Source of the DNA: Parietaria judaica
Taxonomy: Eukaryota > Streptophyta > Magnoliopsida > Rosales > Urticaceae
NCBI GenBank assembly: GCA_954871525.1
Contig: OX940860.1
Coordinates: 29,544,001 to 29,608,000 of the forward strand
Direction of reading: 5' to 3'
Length of the DNA stretch: 64,000 nucleotides
The position numbers were made by a program, and so were the translations under genes. Positions 35,741 to 49,124 of this stretch are shown here, piece by piece. The notes below the pieces were generated by a model. It worked only from the letters and a program-made list of their open reading frames with translations, had not been told where the DNA came from and ran no database searches. Numbering within the stretch: position 1 is the first letter of the stretch; every line of letters starts with the position of its first letter.

Positions 35741-38700
35741 TCAAAATACGAACTTGTCCTCCGCTGCACCAGTCATCACTGTGTCTCCCATCTCTCGCAG
35801 TGTGGCCGCTGCGGAGTCGCTTATGCCCAGCAGATATTGCAAACGAGAAAGCTTTTCTGGCGATGCCTCGCTCTTCACGTATATCGCGTACAAATCCCCC
35901 AACTCCTCCGCCACTTCCCATGATACCGGGCTTGACGGCACTGCCTTGTCGCACGCCAACAAGTCGTTCAATGACGACACCTGTAATGGTAAACGAAAAA
36001 TTGCTATAAAATCTAACTTCAGAGGCATAGATAGTAATTACTCATTCAAATGAATGGGAAAATAACTTACCACTCCTTGACGATTTCTTTGCCTGAGCAG
36101 AGAAACAGCCTGAATCAATGAGTTTGATAGGCGGCTGCGAGCAAGCTCCTGAACGACTCCTTTGGCCTTTTCGGCGTTGATGCTGAGATCTGCCGGAATC
36201 CTGACATAGACTTCTTCCTCGTCGAACTCTCCCGTGCCCGACGAGAACATCTCATCCACCGTCTTCTTGAAGAGGCTCTCTCTCAGGGTCTCGGAAATCA
36301 TGTTGTCCAGGTCAACACTGGCCTCCTTCAGCTCTCGAATCTGCTTGATGTTCAACCTCCCCTGCCCGATCGCCGTCTCGATCGCCGCCGCCATTTTGGT
36401 TGTTGTTATGTTCTTGATTATCTTCTGCGCGTACGGTGAAGGCAAACCCACTTGCTTCTCTAGTTCGCTGAGCTGATCCATTCTCGCTTTTGTCAACTGC
36501 CCATCAGCTAAAATGACCTCCGCTTGTTGCCTGAAAGCTTGCTCGGCCAAGCTCCGGTGCACTTCCACGATCTCAGTGCCGCTCAAACCGAGAATCCCTC
36601 CTAGCTGGTTCAGAAAAACGTACTCGGAATCGTCTTTTTTAGTGGTGATTTGAGCGCCGAAAGGGATTTTGGTCACTTCGCCAGTTATGCAGAACAGCAA
36701 GTATGTCTTGTAGAGATCGGTTCGGTCTCGCTCGGGCAAGTCATCCTTCAGGGTTATCTCAGTCTGCCCAGGCTTCCCCATCTTTGCAATTAACGCCTTG
36801 TTCGGTTTTATTTTCCTCAGAGTTTGGGGAACCCAGTCCTCGTCCTCTTCAACCGTCTTCTTCTCCTCCTCATCCTTCACAGTCTCTTCAGCTGCTTGTG
36901 ATGATGTGGTGACTGCTTCGCCTTTAATGTCTTTGACCAGCTCCGTCACGACCAGCATGTTGAAGGCGATCAACTTCTTCAGCTCCTTGGCAGACTCGGT
37001 TCGGTTTCCAGCGGCTCGGGCGCGTTTTATGTAGTTTATGAATATCTTTCGAACCTGCGTACATCGTGACCGCAATGAAAATTACAAACTACTGTGCCCG
37101 TTTGGATGACCTTCACCAATTTAAGAAGAATTTTTTTTGGAAACGTACCGCTTTGCTGGCAATCTCCATGGCAATATCCCGAGTGAGTCTTAATCCGTGT
37201 GCAGCCTTTCTCACGGCTTGCTTTATATCTGCATCATAGCCATCGACACCGGCTGCAATTGCCTCCTTCACAACCTGCGAAACAGAACAAAATAAAACAT
37301 TATACTAAAAGCGAACCATCATATAACTATAATGAACTCAAGTGGAGATAGATAGAGGTGAGACCTTCTCAAACAAAGTGCCACAAATATCTGAGTGAGC
37401 GGCTTCAACAGATTGTTGCGGTACACACAGCATGACGCGTAGCTTCAGCAAAGCAGCGACATCCGAGTCGTCAAGCTCTCCGTCCGCCACACATTGCTGA
37501 AGCTTTTGCCGGTAAATTTCTTCACACCATACACCACTTATTAGATTCTAACCGTCAAAACCTAAATCGCTAATTACTTACAAGGGTGCACAATTACCTT
37601 GATGAATCTCAAAGGCCTTTTGTGGGTCAAACTTCAACTGTTCACAGAGATTTTGAAGAAAAGACGCTTTACTGTCGGCTGCTTCGAGATCACCCGACGT
37701 AACGGCCTGTGAAAGTCGTTTGCGATATGTCTTTGAAGTAATTTCAGCGATGATTAACTCTGCTTCTCGCTTTCCTAAGCCGAATATATTCCTCAGCTGA
37801 CTCAAAGCAGATAGCTACACAAACCAGTAACAAAATTAATTTAGAACCCAAACTGATATTACGTGAACAAGAGGATGCTCTATAGGATAAAATGCAATAA
37901 AATACAGCCTCCAACTCGAGAGGGAAGTTCACTTCTCTACTTAAATTTGATTAAGCTAAAGTCAGCTTACTCCAATAGAAATGGAACTCTTAACGAAATC
38001 ATGTAGACTAATACACCCCTGCATCCAATAATCTTCCATGCTTTACATAGCTTACTTTTCTCGTTTTCTTAACATAAACCTGACGGGTCTAACTAACTAT
38101 CTGCGCCCAAAAATTAGAAATCTACCAGATGAGAAATAAATAAGTCCCAAAAAAATCAAAAGAAGAGATTAACAAGCAAAGAGAGAACAAAGCAATCTCA
38201 ATTCTCAACGTATCAGAAGGCAAGCCTAAATGATCTCCGTGTCCAAAGAACAAAATCCGCAAAAAAAAAAAAAAAAAAAAAAGTTGTCACCTTGTTGTCT
38301 ACCATTACACCACCAGACAAGGCATCTGTAACATAAGCTCTAAAAAGAAGCTTAAGTTCATCAATCTTTTTATCACCGTCGTACTCACCACCTATTCAAC
38401 GGAATAAATTGAGAAAAATATCAAAAGATAATTCAAGTTCATCAATAAAAACTAAATTGTGAGCCTTACCTAGCAAAGAAATCGGACCAACTCCGGGAGC
38501 AAAACGATCCGCATCGGGATGATTCTTTAAGGAGATTAACAGATTATTAAACGCCAATACTTTATCAAGCTCTTCCACTACTTGCTTCATACCCTGACTG
38601 CAAATAAAAATTATATCAAATGAAGCTTAAACAAACTACTTATTAATGATTGAAATTTGAATAAAATATATTTACGAATCATACCCTGCCCTAGCTCTAG

Positions 38701-40262
38701 ACTTGAGCACAGAAAGTGCAGATGTAATATTTTCCTCCACCAGTTTTCTTGTGCGCTCCTTAAGCAACTCCTCTGCATGCTGCGCACTCCCCGAGTTTCC
38801 AAATAAATAAACTATTGCTCATCAATGCTATAAAAATAAGAGGAACATACCTCATCGTTAAGTCGATACAAGCGTTGAGCTTCTCTAAGACTAACAAGCA
38901 ACTCGGGAGAAATATCTGAAGCAAAGAAATAGAAGCAAGCTGAGGGAAGAACTTAAAGATACAATAGAATGGAAGGTGTATCTATTTACCTCTATCGACT
39001 GATCTTATCTTATAAGCATACAGCCGTTGCGCGTTATCGCGAATAGCAATCTCGACCTGATAGAGTAAACAACATGTCAAACTGACACAAGCAAGTTCAA
39101 ATTACATATATGATATTGTGTGTATATATATATACCTGGGAATCAGTGACCCTGAAAACACGTTTCCAAGGTAAGAGGAAACTCGACGCGTCTCCAAATA
39201 TAAGCGTTGAAACATAAATAAGCTTCTGAAATGCCTGCACTGGAGAATCAAAACTCAAGCTCCATGTTTCTGTGTTAAATAATGAGCTCCAAAGTCGAGA
39301 CGTTATGAACCAACAAAACAACTCACCCGCCGCTCCTCTACATCACCGTCGCGATCTCCCGTCTCCAGTCTTTGCCGAAAAATCCGCCTGCCAATCTGGA
39401 AACGACCGAGTTACACTGCTTTCTAAGCACACAATAAACATGGGAGATTGTCGAGTACCTCCATATGCATAGCAGCTGCCTCAGGATCATCAATGCCCAG
39501 CGCATTCTTGAACGCGATGATCGTGTCGACTTCATTTCCGTCGAGATCTTGACTTCCCGGCGGAAGAACCGACGAAACAAACCTGAGCAACCACGAGAAT
39601 ATGAGCACTAATAAAATCAATCGCAAAAAACACACTGCAAACTTGTACCTACCGACAATACAACTCGCTTAGCTCTGCATTGAAGGCCTCGTCTTGCTTG
39701 CTCACGCCATATCTACAAAAGGAGGATTACAGTGAGGAGACTATGAATTGATCACATAAATAAACAGCACAAGAGTGGTGAAAATGACCAACTTTTTGGC
39801 AATGGCCTCAATGTCCTCCTTCTTGACAGCCGTGGGGTCGTCGGAGGCGGCCACATAGTTATGCAATTCGGCGGCGGCGACCTCGGGAACGCAGGCGTTG
39901 AGCGCATACACGGCGGCTCCGCCGGCCGCGCCGAGAACCGCAGCGCCGCCCAGCGCGGCGTTCTGAGACTTTCCGAACCGGAGCCCTAGGCCGTAGCCGG
40001 CCGCGACTGCACCGGCGAGGACGAGTGCGGAGCCCGCCAGGCGTAGCGGCGGAGAGAGCTTTTCGACCAGCGGCTGAAGGCCCGAGAGCTCCTTGGGGCC
40101 TCCGAAAACATTTTCGGGCGGCGCGGAGGAGCAGCGAGGCGGCGTCGCTCTATAACGACGCCGGTGGTGGAGAACCGATGAGGTTGTACGGACGGGAAGG
40201 GGGATAGGGTTGAGGAACGGAGAGCGGCTTGAGGGGGAAGCGAAAGTGGTTGAGGCGTTCAT
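35741..40262 (-). CDS. TIC110: TIC110, inner-envelope chloroplast protein import component
   Basis: Fifteen exons on the minus strand: 40262-39793, 39712-39653, 39582-39459, 39395-39327, 39234-39136, 39056-38990, 38915-38851, 38779-38685, 38597-38470, 38391-38291, 37814-37598, 37519-37365, 37274-37149, 37054-36071, 35980-35741. They total 3,000 nt and encode 999 residues, close to Arabidopsis TIC110 (about 1,016). A Ser/Pro-rich transit peptide precedes two hydrophobic segments (about 73-97 and 102-123) that anchor it in the inner envelope. The remainder is alpha-helical stromal repeats, with landmark stretches GNEVDTIIAFKNALGIDDP, DASSFLLPWKRV, VTDALSGG, AAHGLRLTRDIAM and the C-terminus SRLQYLLGISDS...FVF. 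It forms part of the import machinery and recruits stromal chaperones. All exon joints keep phase and no stops were seen, so the gene looks intact. One intron has a 23-base poly-A run (about 38261). Confidence 0.97.
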
Positions 40263-40925
40263 GCCGGTATGAGTCTGCAGAAGCTAGGCTCGGAGATTTC
40301 CAGGTATAACGAAGAAGAAGAAGAAGAAGAAGAAGATAGTGTAGTGTTGATAAAAGTTTCACAATTTACAATGGGCTTTTTTACAAGGCTCCTTTATTTA
40401 TGTAAAAACAATTCATTTCTGCACTAAGAAGATAAATAAATAAAAATAAATAAAAAAACAGAAAATAACTTTCAAGTTCTTTTTTCATATTTTAATCTTC
40501 AATTCAACCGTTAAAAAAATATGATTATAAGAGTATATTATTAATCTATATTTATATTATATTATTTTATAATATGATACTATACTTATATAATTTAATT
40601 ATTAAAATTTGTATTAAATATCATTATCATATTAACTAATATAATCAAATTATTCATATTATTAAATAGTAACTTAATTAAGATTATATAATTATAAACT
40701 TATGTAACTAAATTACTTAGTGCTTTATATTACATTTGTATTGCACGAAAATGATTAACTGTGAAATCCAGTCCACAGTTCGAGCCCAGGGTTAAGCCAT
40801 GTAGTCACGTGAGTGGTCAAGGATGGAGTCAACGGGGTTGACTAAGTCTTGAATCTTAATAAATCTTGATCGTCTTGGCAAAGGCAAATTCGTCGTCTCC
40901 TGTGAGCCTCTAAGGGCGAGGTTGT
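40263..40925. other. TIC110 leader and upstream AT-rich region
   Basis: A (GAA)n tract at about 40313-40336, read as CTT repeats on the gene strand, lies in the TIC110 leader. AT-rich DNA follows with no further gene. Confidence 0.55.
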
Positions 40926-41520
40926 TGTTGAGGGCGATTTGCACCACCGTCTTTCAGTCACAAGAATAATCAAAAGAACACAATAATAATATGAACACGA
41001 ATATTTTTGATTTATTATATTCCCGAAAAGACTCGGTTTCTCCCGTTTATTAGCTGGACACTCGGAGTATGATGAACAAATATACGATGTGCTCTCTAAT
41101 CTCAATATAATCAGATTACAATAGATCGGTACTAAAAAATACAAAGAAATCTCTCTTTTTCTGGAGTTTCTCTCTCTAAAAACTAGTTTCTCTCTCTAGA
41201 AACTCATCTCTCCCGTCCAGAGTCTCTCATTCTCCTCCTCCTCTCAATGAGGTTTCTCATAGTATTTATAGGCTGAGAACTTTGCCAGCTTTCCATCAAT
41301 ATCACTAGGGTTTCATTTCTTCTCCTTTTTTCCCTTCCCCTCTGTTACATCCAATCACTAACTTCTCTCGGAGTGATTTGAGGAAAGCATGGTTAACCCA
41401 TGCTTTGCATCATTCTAGGGTAATTGGCCACAGTGGGTAGGTGGGATCAGCATGGGCGTCATTAAATGCACATCCCGTCAATTGTGTTGTGGATGGATTT
41501 GACGAAATCCGACATCAACA
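40926..41520 (-). mobile_element. solo LTR with 5-bp target-site duplication
   Basis: A 595-bp block begins TGTTGAGGGCG and ends CCGACATCAACA, flanked by gttgt on both sides (40921-40925 and 41521-41525). On the minus strand a TATA-like cctataaatact lies at about 41265, suggesting a minus-strand LTR promoter. No internal region is present. Confidence 0.85.
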
Positions 41521-41525
41521 GTTGT

Positions 41526-42211
41526 CACAAGTTTTCAAACATTTTCAGGTAGTTTTCAATTTTCCTTTATATGGAATTCCTAGGTAATGATATTTCCCTA
41601 TATGATTTAGGCTTAGTTTAGAATTGTTGTGTTGTTATAAAAGTAACTTCTTAAGAGTAATTTAATAAAAAAAAAGGTGCTACTTGATTAAGTAATTTAG
41701 TGTTAAGTTAGTTCGTTTAATAACAATCACTTCTCGAAGTAAATTAAAATGCATTATTTGAAACTATATTAAACCACATATTCTTATTTATCATTATATT
41801 CTTCTCTTCACAAGTTTCCAATGTTAAATTTTATAAGTTAATCCGAGTTATAAAATTAAAATATCATGTTTTTAAATTTTATGTGAAATAAAAAATAAAA
41901 TTAATAAAGATGTTTTATCTATAATATGTTAGTAGTAAGATGTCAATTTAATTGCATCAAGAGAGCCTTAAAAATTCAAGCATTTGAGGGAGTATACTTT
42001 AAATTGAAGCATTGCTTTATCATGACATATATCTCCATTTCAATTTGTTACTGTACAATTTCGATTAGTGCGATAATGTGAAGAAGGGAAGTTTCAAAAC
42101 TTGAATAAACTCTTAACTCAGTAGTATCACAAAAATAACTATTTATAGCCATCAATCGCCTATGTTATATACTACTACTACCAGTTTTGGTCTACTTGTT
42201 GCTGCTGTTGG
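41526..42211. other. 3' region of the CIPK gene and AT-rich spacer
   Basis: AT-rich DNA. A short ggttgttgttgttgt-like tract overlaps the CIPK stop region. No gene or bounded element is seen. Confidence 0.5.
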
Positions 42212-43519
42212 TTATAAATGTTGTTGTTGTCGTGTGTCTGGTTGATCTGGGGAAACCCAGATGATGTCATCGAGAAGGGGCGTGATGCCGTCTTTTAGTA
42301 TCTTCCGGTATTCCATGGTGTCACCGCTCGCCTTCTTCAGCTCCACCAAATAAAATGACGGAGTCACCTCGAAGATCTCTGTGTCGATCGATATGACTCC
42401 CTTTCTTCCTTCTTTTGTACCCTCTAATCTCAACAGTCCCGCGTCGCGTTTCTTCACTCTCATCCTCATTCTCCTACCGATCTCTTCCAGCTTCGAAACA
42501 ATCACCGAGGCCGGTTTTTTGAAAAGGAACCTCGTTTCTTTCCTCTGAGCATCACTTTCGAAGAAACCCGACAGATCGAACCCAGCAGAGAGGGAGATAA
42601 TATCAAAGGCGTTGAAGATCGGAGGTCTGATCGGCTCCGCATTTGCATCACATTGACAAGACACACCTGTATCGTCTTTTTCCGCTTCGTGCCTCACACT
42701 TTTGGATTTGAATCCTTTTTTGAACCAACTACTTTCCTTGATCTTGGCAATGGAGATTCTAGTGGTCGGATTTGGATCGAGAATTTTGGACAAAAGCTTG
42801 CGAACGTCGTTGGGGAACCAGCTTGGGCATCGGAACTCCCCTTTGCCGATTTTCCTGTAAAGCTCCATTAAATTTGAATCGTGAAACGGGAGATAACCCG
42901 CTAATAATACAAACAATATGACCCCACAAGACCAAATATCGGCTTTCACGCCATCGTAGCCTTTCCTATTTATAACCTCAGGAGCAACATAAGCCGGCGT
43001 GCCACAGGTGGTGTGAAGCATCCCGTCTTGGTGCTTCGACTCGGAAAGAGCGCTCAATCCGAAATCCGAGACCTTTAGATCGTCGTTCTCGTCGAGCAGT
43101 AAATTCTCAGGCTTAAGGTCACGGTGATAGACTCCTCTGCTGTGGCAAAAGTCCACTGCATTGATTAACTGCTTGAAGAATTTCCAGGCCACGTCTTCCT
43201 TGAGCCTCCCTTTGGCAACTTTATCGAATAGCTCGCCTCCTTTGGCGTATTCCATCACGAAATAGATCTTGGTTTTGGTCGCCATGACTTCGTAAAGCTG
43301 TACGATGTTCGGGTGTCTGACCATCTTCAGAATGGATATCTCTCGTTTGATCTGATCGACGAGCCCGACCTTGATAATCTTCTCTTTATCGATGACTTTG
43401 ATGGCGACACCCTGATTCGTAACCAAGCTTCGTGCGTAGTAAACCTTAGCGAACGTTCCCTGCCCGAGCAACCTCCCCAATTCATATCGATTTAACAGCA
43501 TATATGAGCAATTTTCCAT
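42212..43519 (-). CDS. CIPK: CBL-interacting protein kinase (CIPK2/CIPK10 clade), intronless
   Basis: A single 1,308-nt exon encodes 435 residues. The kinase domain has GQGTFAKV, the AIK lysine, [11 protein letters not shown] and an activation loop ending GTPAYVAPE, so it should be active. The FNAFDIIS motif at about residue 300 is the NAF/FISL motif that binds CBL calcium sensors, and a PP2C-interaction region follows ([17 protein letters not shown]). The N-terminal stretch and the text around VINRKGYDG and [19 protein letters not shown] match the intronless CIPK2/10 clade best. It acts in calcium-dependent phosphorylation of ion transporters and related targets at membranes. The frame extends upstream only to a TTG, so the ATG at 43519 is used. 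Confidence 0.96.
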   Translation of the reverse strand: MENCSYMLLNRYELGRLLGQGTFAKVYYARSLVTNQGVAIKVIDKEKIIKVGLVDQIKREISILKMVRHPNIVQLYEVMATKTKIYFVMEYAKGGELFDKVAKGRLKEDVAWKFFKQLINAVDFCHSRGVYHRDLKPENLLLDENDDLKVSDFGLSALSESKHQDGMLHTTCGTPAYVAPEVINRKGYDGVKADIWSCGVILFVLLAGYLPFHDSNLMELYRKIGKGEFRCPSWFPNDVRKLLSKILDPNPTTRISIAKIKESSWFKKGFKSKSVRHEAEKDDTGVSCQCDANAEPIRPPIFNAFDIISLSAGFDLSGFFESDAQRKETRFLFKKPASVIVSKLEEIGRRMRMRVKKRDAGLLRLEGTKEGRKGVISIDTEIFEVTPSFYLVELKKASGDTMEYRKILKDGITPLLDDIIWVSPDQPDTRQQQHL

Positions 43520-44040
43520 CAATCTTTTTTCTGCTAATCCTTTTACTTTATGGCTTAACCGGCTTCACTCATAAGACAGCCATTTTGCGCCTACTTGCCG
43601 GTCCACCACGGAGATTTTCAGGACTGAGAGCGAACGCGGTGCGGGTCTCGTGGAGGCTGAACAATGAGATGTCGAAGAAAACAAGGCAAGCGCCGACGAT
43701 TTGGACCATCTTTTTTCAGCATTCCCTGAAAGGAAGAAATTAGACAACGCTGAAAGATTCCAACGCCAGGATCTCCAGGAAATCTGGGCAACAGTCCGAT
43801 TCTCATGATTTGGCAAACACAAGAGAATCAGAAATTGGGTTGAGTTTTGCATGATCCAAATGACCAACACTTTTTCCAAAATTCGATGATCCGAGGTTAA
43901 GCGTTTATTTCAGATTCATATCTCCGGCGATCAAAGCTTCAGAAATTATTGAAATTGAGGGAAAAAAAAAGAAGCTGACTGACCTTAAATGCGGAGCGAA
44001 GCTCTTGTGGCTGTGAATTCACAATTCCAAGCGAACCAGA
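43520..44040 (-). other. CIPK 5' leader and proximal promoter
   Basis: Minus-strand leader sequence runs to about 44040 and probably contains a leader intron. Short open frames here on either strand have no family resemblance. Confidence 0.45.
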
Positions 44041-44867
44041 AGAAATATGTTTGTATTATTTTAAACTAGTGAGTGAGACTATACCCGCTTCGCGTGGTAT
44101 CTAAAGAATATGAGCTTTGAATTTTATTGATATTTATTAACTTATTATTTTTTTTAAAATTCCTTTTATTTATAAAATAGAAAACCCACAAAATGCTCAA
44201 ATAACACCTAATGTTTAAAAGAAATGCTCATAGTTTCATAAAACTGATTTATACCCATTAATAAATCTGTTTGGACTATATTACCCCTATTATTAGTTAT
44301 TAATTTTAATTTTCGTTTATTTATTATTAATTAATATTATTTTTTTCGAAACTGATTTCCTAATTATGGTATCTGATAATTTCCTTAATTATTTGTTTTG
44401 GAAAATAAAATTTGAAATTCTGCATGTTTGACGGGTCAAAACTCATCAATTCTCTTCGAATATTTCACACGCAAAATCCTGCTCTAAAATCTTGCTCGAC
44501 CTTTTCTCTCAAAACTTTCTTCGATTCTTTTTCCGTCATCTTCCTGCTCGCCAAGATCTTGCCGTCAAGTCCCGCGCCATCCCGTTGCCAAGTCTCGCGC
44601 CCGTCGCCAAGTCTCGCCTCGCGCCGTTACAGAGCTTCCCGTCGCTTCCTCACTGCTCGCAGTGCCGTCCTTCTCATCCTCATTGCTCGCCGTCGCAATC
44701 CCCAGTCGCGCCTCCCCTCAGTAGCGCCCTTTTTCCACCGCGAAGATCGTGGACCCTAAAGCGTCTTTGCCCTAAAGTTCGTTCGCCATTCCTCGCCTCT
44801 CTCTGTCGAAATACAACCTATTATTTTGGTACTTTGATTTACATTTTAAATTGACATATGTAAACAC

Positions 44868-45018
44868 AAAATTCGTATATATATTTACAGATTCGTATAT
44901 TTAAATTACAGTTTACAATCTGTAATTATAATTACCAAAATTACAGTTTACAATCTGTAATTATATTTACATATTCGTATATTTAAATTACAGTTTACAA
45001 TCTGTAATTATAATTACG
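44868..45018. repeat. AT-rich tandem repeat (acagtttacaatctgtaatt)
   Basis: Three copies of a phrase containing ttacagtttacaatctgtaa occur, two of them preceded by attcgtatatttaaa. The core itself is palindromic (ttacag...ctgtaa). Confidence 0.8.
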
Positions 45019-46128
45019 CAAATTTGATTTATGTTTAGGCCAATGTTAATTTTGTTTCTTATTCTAATTTCAATATTGTATTCCTAATTTTTTTGATTGA
45101 TGTATCTCTTATCCGTAATTATAATTACCAAAATTTTGGTAATTTAAATTACGAAAAGTGAATTTGATATCGATTAAGTGTTTTAGGTTGTGCTTAGTTT
45201 AAGATTTGTCATATACAATTCTATTGTTGATGGTTTTAGTTACGATTTGCATAACAGTTCATGATTTCAAATTGGTATATCCTTCAATGGCGTCAATACG
45301 TAACCTATATTTAAGGAAACTGATTTATTTTGTTTTAATTAATTAGAATAATTATGGATTTTTTCAATATTTAAATTATTTACACGTCAAAAAAAAAAGG
45401 AAGGGCAAATTGGTCTACATTTTTATTATTTGGTGGTTTTAATTACCAAAAATAGGTTTGGGCTTTTTTTGAAACCTAGATTCACAAATGGGCATTTGCT
45501 TCATTTAATTACTCTATAAAATAATGATTTTATTTCATTAAAAATATAAATGGATATTTGAAAATATGATAAAGTTTTCTTTAGCGGTTAGTCTTCCATG
45601 ATTTATTTTCAATTCAAATGACACGTGGCATTATATGTCACATGATTTTATTTTATTTTTAAAATTTCAAAAGGCTTAATAGAGCCCAAATCGAAGAGGA
45701 GTGGACTTATCGGTATAAGCTATCTAAAAGAATAATTTATTTAGAAGGTATTAATAATTTTATAATAATTTGAATACTGAGAACTAGAATGAGGCTCGGG
45801 TAATAAAATTTGAAGAATCAAAGCTGAAAATTCGGATACCAGTATTCTGTGCATACTTCAAAATCGGCTTTTTCACCCGAAAAAATCCAAAAATGCCGAA
45901 TGAAAATACCAAAAAAAATACATGGCTATTTAAATCCGAGTTTTTTTTAGATTCTGCTTTTATTTAATCCCAGTATCTTGGATTCCGGGTAAAAAAATAG
46001 TATTTCAATCCGAGTATTTCATTCTAGTTCGTCAATATTGTAATTATTAAAAAATTATGAATAACTTCTTAATAAAAAAAATTAATACTGGTGCGAAAAA
46101 TGGCAGGAATTCACGACAAGCGAATTTC

Positions 46129-46159
46129 ACGACATCGGCAAGCGGTATTTAAAACCTTG
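46129..46159. mobile_element. isolated right terminus of the 184-bp hAT-like MITE family
   Basis: The bases acgacatcggcaagcggt and the following tatttaaaaccttg match the right end of the element at 30656-30839 exactly. The corresponding left end was not found nearby. Confidence 0.65.
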
Positions 46160-48162
46160 ATTTACACGACAAGCGCGTTTGTCGTTTAATCCCCAGTCAT
46201 AGTAGCTTAATTTAATTATATTTATACATTTAATTTAATTAAAAAGATGTCAATACATGATTGAAGCATTTATTTATTTTTAGGGTTTTAATTAAATATT
46301 TATATATATGTGCGAATGTTGTAGTGCCGTCGATTCATCGGACCCGGCTTTGAATAAATGGGCTGAGATGATGTCTTAACCTACTCGATCGTCTACGCCC
46401 ACAACTATAATAAGACTCTTGAGAGGTCTTAACATTAATAATAGGCGTTTCGCCCCAAGTTCTCTTGTTTTCGCAATCCAACCGCGCGCTATGTCCTTCA
46501 TGGACATAGGGTACTAAATGTCGATAGTTTTCGACAAGTAGGCGAAAACTCAAAATTTTTGGGAAGTCGGCATATATTTTGATTGTTAACTAGATTTGTT
46601 GTCTCTGGAAATGACGCGACGTGAGTGTGAGGAACCAAATTGTTGAGGCCTGAATAAGGCATTGGCGGAGAACATCGGGCTTTTCCAGCTCGGGTTTTAG
46701 GTGTTTGATCGTTATTATGAGTTTGTACAAAATTATGAACGAAACATCGGAACTTTATTTTATTTAATTTACGTAAGAACAATTTCTTAAGTAAAATTGT
46801 TGTACATAAAACTTGTATGCATGAAAATTTGTACGTAAAGCTTTTATTATTGTGATCACAATCATAAATGAGCATAAGACACACACATATATATAGACTG
46901 AAAATGGCTTATGCCTAGGACCTGGTTTGGGCTCACATCGGCATACAACTATTAATATGATTAATTAAGACCTAACGGGATTTAATTAGTAAACCTCAAT
47001 TAAATTAAACCATGAGTCTATAATATGAGGTTTAAGCTTAAAACTCATTAAGCAGTCATAAGTCGGAGAGACCCTAGCCTCCGCCCCATCCTTCACTCTT
47101 TCTAGCCGCGACAAGCTCATCCTTCATATGGATCTGCGCCGTCGCTTATTCTCCAAGTGGAGACTCCGTTTCTTTGTCATATATTTGGCATTCAACTAGC
47201 ATCGATTGATCGGCGATAATCCAGCCTCCAACGTAATTACAATCATAGGCGTGACACCAATAAAGGCAATTACTTGGTGATTGTTAATAATGATAATGTC
47301 ACCGGAAAATATGCCCCCCACAATCAAAAGAGTGACTCCCAAGTGACAAAATCAGCCGCACAAAGCACACCCGCAGGGCCCACCAGCGAGACGCACCTGT
47401 GAGGCGCACCCGTGCAGGATTTCACAACCCAAACCTAGAGAAATATGATGCATCCCAGAAAAAACGAGCGAACCACAACGAGATTAGTCTACCAACGAGA
47501 ATACATAAGAATGTGAATCTCCGAAATCCTTTATTGCGATGAGAATCACAAGACACACGTCCAATTCTTCGAGAGCACGAGCGTCACTCTCTCGAGAATC
47601 GTGACGGCAAACCCGATGCAAAATAAAAATTTGTTCAACCATATATAAGTTATGCCTTTTATGTTTTGACCTATTATGCTATTTATTTACAAGCTTTATT
47701 AAAATATTGAACTAAAAGATGGTCAGCACTTTACATTGCGTGTAAACTTAATCTTTATAGTCAGCAGAGCAAAGTCGATATTCAGCTTATTTTAGTGCAC
47801 TTATTTTAACCTTTGAAGATATCCAAAATATACAACTATATTGAATATTTAGTTAACAATTAGCAACTTACATTGGCGAGCTTGTGATCAAATTTAATTA
47901 GTCACGTACATAGACAAAATTATTAATCCCATATGCGCTGCATTATTTATAATTAGTTTCAATATAAATATAATATCCACCGACTTAAATAATAATATAT
48001 ACACACACAGAGGCAAAGAAATCAGATTCCTTTGTTCTTACACGCATTTTGTTTGCTTCTCATATTATACAAGGGCGCGTTGACCTAGCTACTTATAATC
48101 CATAACAACCCAGTCCTCTCTCTTTCTCCAACTCTTGAAAAATCTCATCTGATCAGCTCTGG

Positions 48163-49124
48163 ATGTCCAAAGACAGGTGAGTTATTATCTGATGATCATA
48201 TATATATATATGTTGTACTTTCCATTTAGTTTTGATTGAATAATTTGATGCCAAGGGAGATAGCAAAGAGGATCAGGAATGAAGCCGATTTGATGATTAG
48301 TATGGGAAGAAGAGGGACAGGGACGCTCAACACCATCACGCCTTGCGCGGCTTGCAAGCTGCTGAGGAGAAGATGCGCCGAGGAATGCCCGTTTTCGCCC
48401 TACTTCTCCCCGCAAGAGCCCCACAAGTTCGCCGCCGTTCACAAAATCTTTGGCGCAAGCAACGTCTCCAAGATGCTACTGGTATAACAAATAACACCAG
48501 ATAAACTTGCTATTGGAAAATAAGTATATGCAAAACCAAATTGGCAGACACAAGTTTGTTTGTTTTTTTTTCCTTTCGAGTTTTTATGTTTCACGAGTGC
48601 CTAAACTGGGCCGTTGAATCGCTTGATCCAACAGCTCCGGATCCCAGGATATTACTTGATGAGAAACAACTTAAATTAATTTGATGTAAGAATATAATTT
48701 GTGATAGGAGCTGCCAGAGATTCAAAGGGGTGATGCAGCCAACAGTTTGGTGTACGAGGCGAATCTCCGGATAAGAGATCCGGTGTACGGGTGCATGGGG
48801 CTAATCTCTGCCTTGCAGCAGCAGATCCAAACCCTACAAGCGGAGCTCAACGCCCTCCGAACCGATATCTTGCGACACAAGTATCGAGAAGCAACCACCA
48901 CAAACACAAACGCGCACCATCATCATCAGGCTTTGGGTTTGGTTTCCATAGCCTCGTTGCCCGCGCAAACGCCGCCTCAGCCGGCGCCGCCTCCCCCACC
49001 TTCGGTTGTTGTGTCGCCGTCTTCGACGTCGTCCACATCATCGCTGTACACAACACCGTCCACTAACACCACAGGTTACAGCTCCATTTCTAGCGATAAC
49101 AATGTCCCTGCCTATTTTGATTAA
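48163..49124 (+). CDS. LBD15: LOB-domain transcription factor, LBD15-like
   Basis: Three exons (48163-48176, 48256-48481, 48708-49124) give 218 residues. The LOB domain has the CX2CX6CX3C motif (CAACKLLRRRCAEEC), the GAS block around FAAVHKIFGASN, and the leucine-zipper-like coiled coil starting at LVYEANLRIRDPVYGCMG. The tail is Pro/Ser/Thr-rich. The short first exon gives an N-terminus MSKDREIAKRIRNEAD, which aligns with the MSRERER...KKIKREAD start of Arabidopsis LBD15; an ATG in the intron (48248) would give MPREIAKR instead. It acts in the nucleus; LBD15 is linked to shoot meristem and vascular (tracheary) development. The 14-nt exon is inferred from alignment and splice sites, not from transcripts. 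Confidence 0.92.

Larger units (their letters stand above)
44041..48162. other. intergenic region with decayed repeats
   Basis: A GC-rich, Ser/Pro/Arg-coding island at 44470-44800 is embedded in AT-rich DNA, like the payload regions near 0.7 and 30 kb, and may be another Mutator-like cargo. A short tandem repeat is at 44868-45018 and a hAT-like terminus at 46129-46159. The 46.3-47.7 kb stretch looks LTR-like but has no verified ends. No host gene was found. Confidence 0.45.

Noticed and set aside
43565..43879. Minus-strand 104-residue frame upstream of the CIPK gene
   Set aside because: It has no family resemblance and overlaps the CIPK leader; a splice-containing 5' UTR explains it better.
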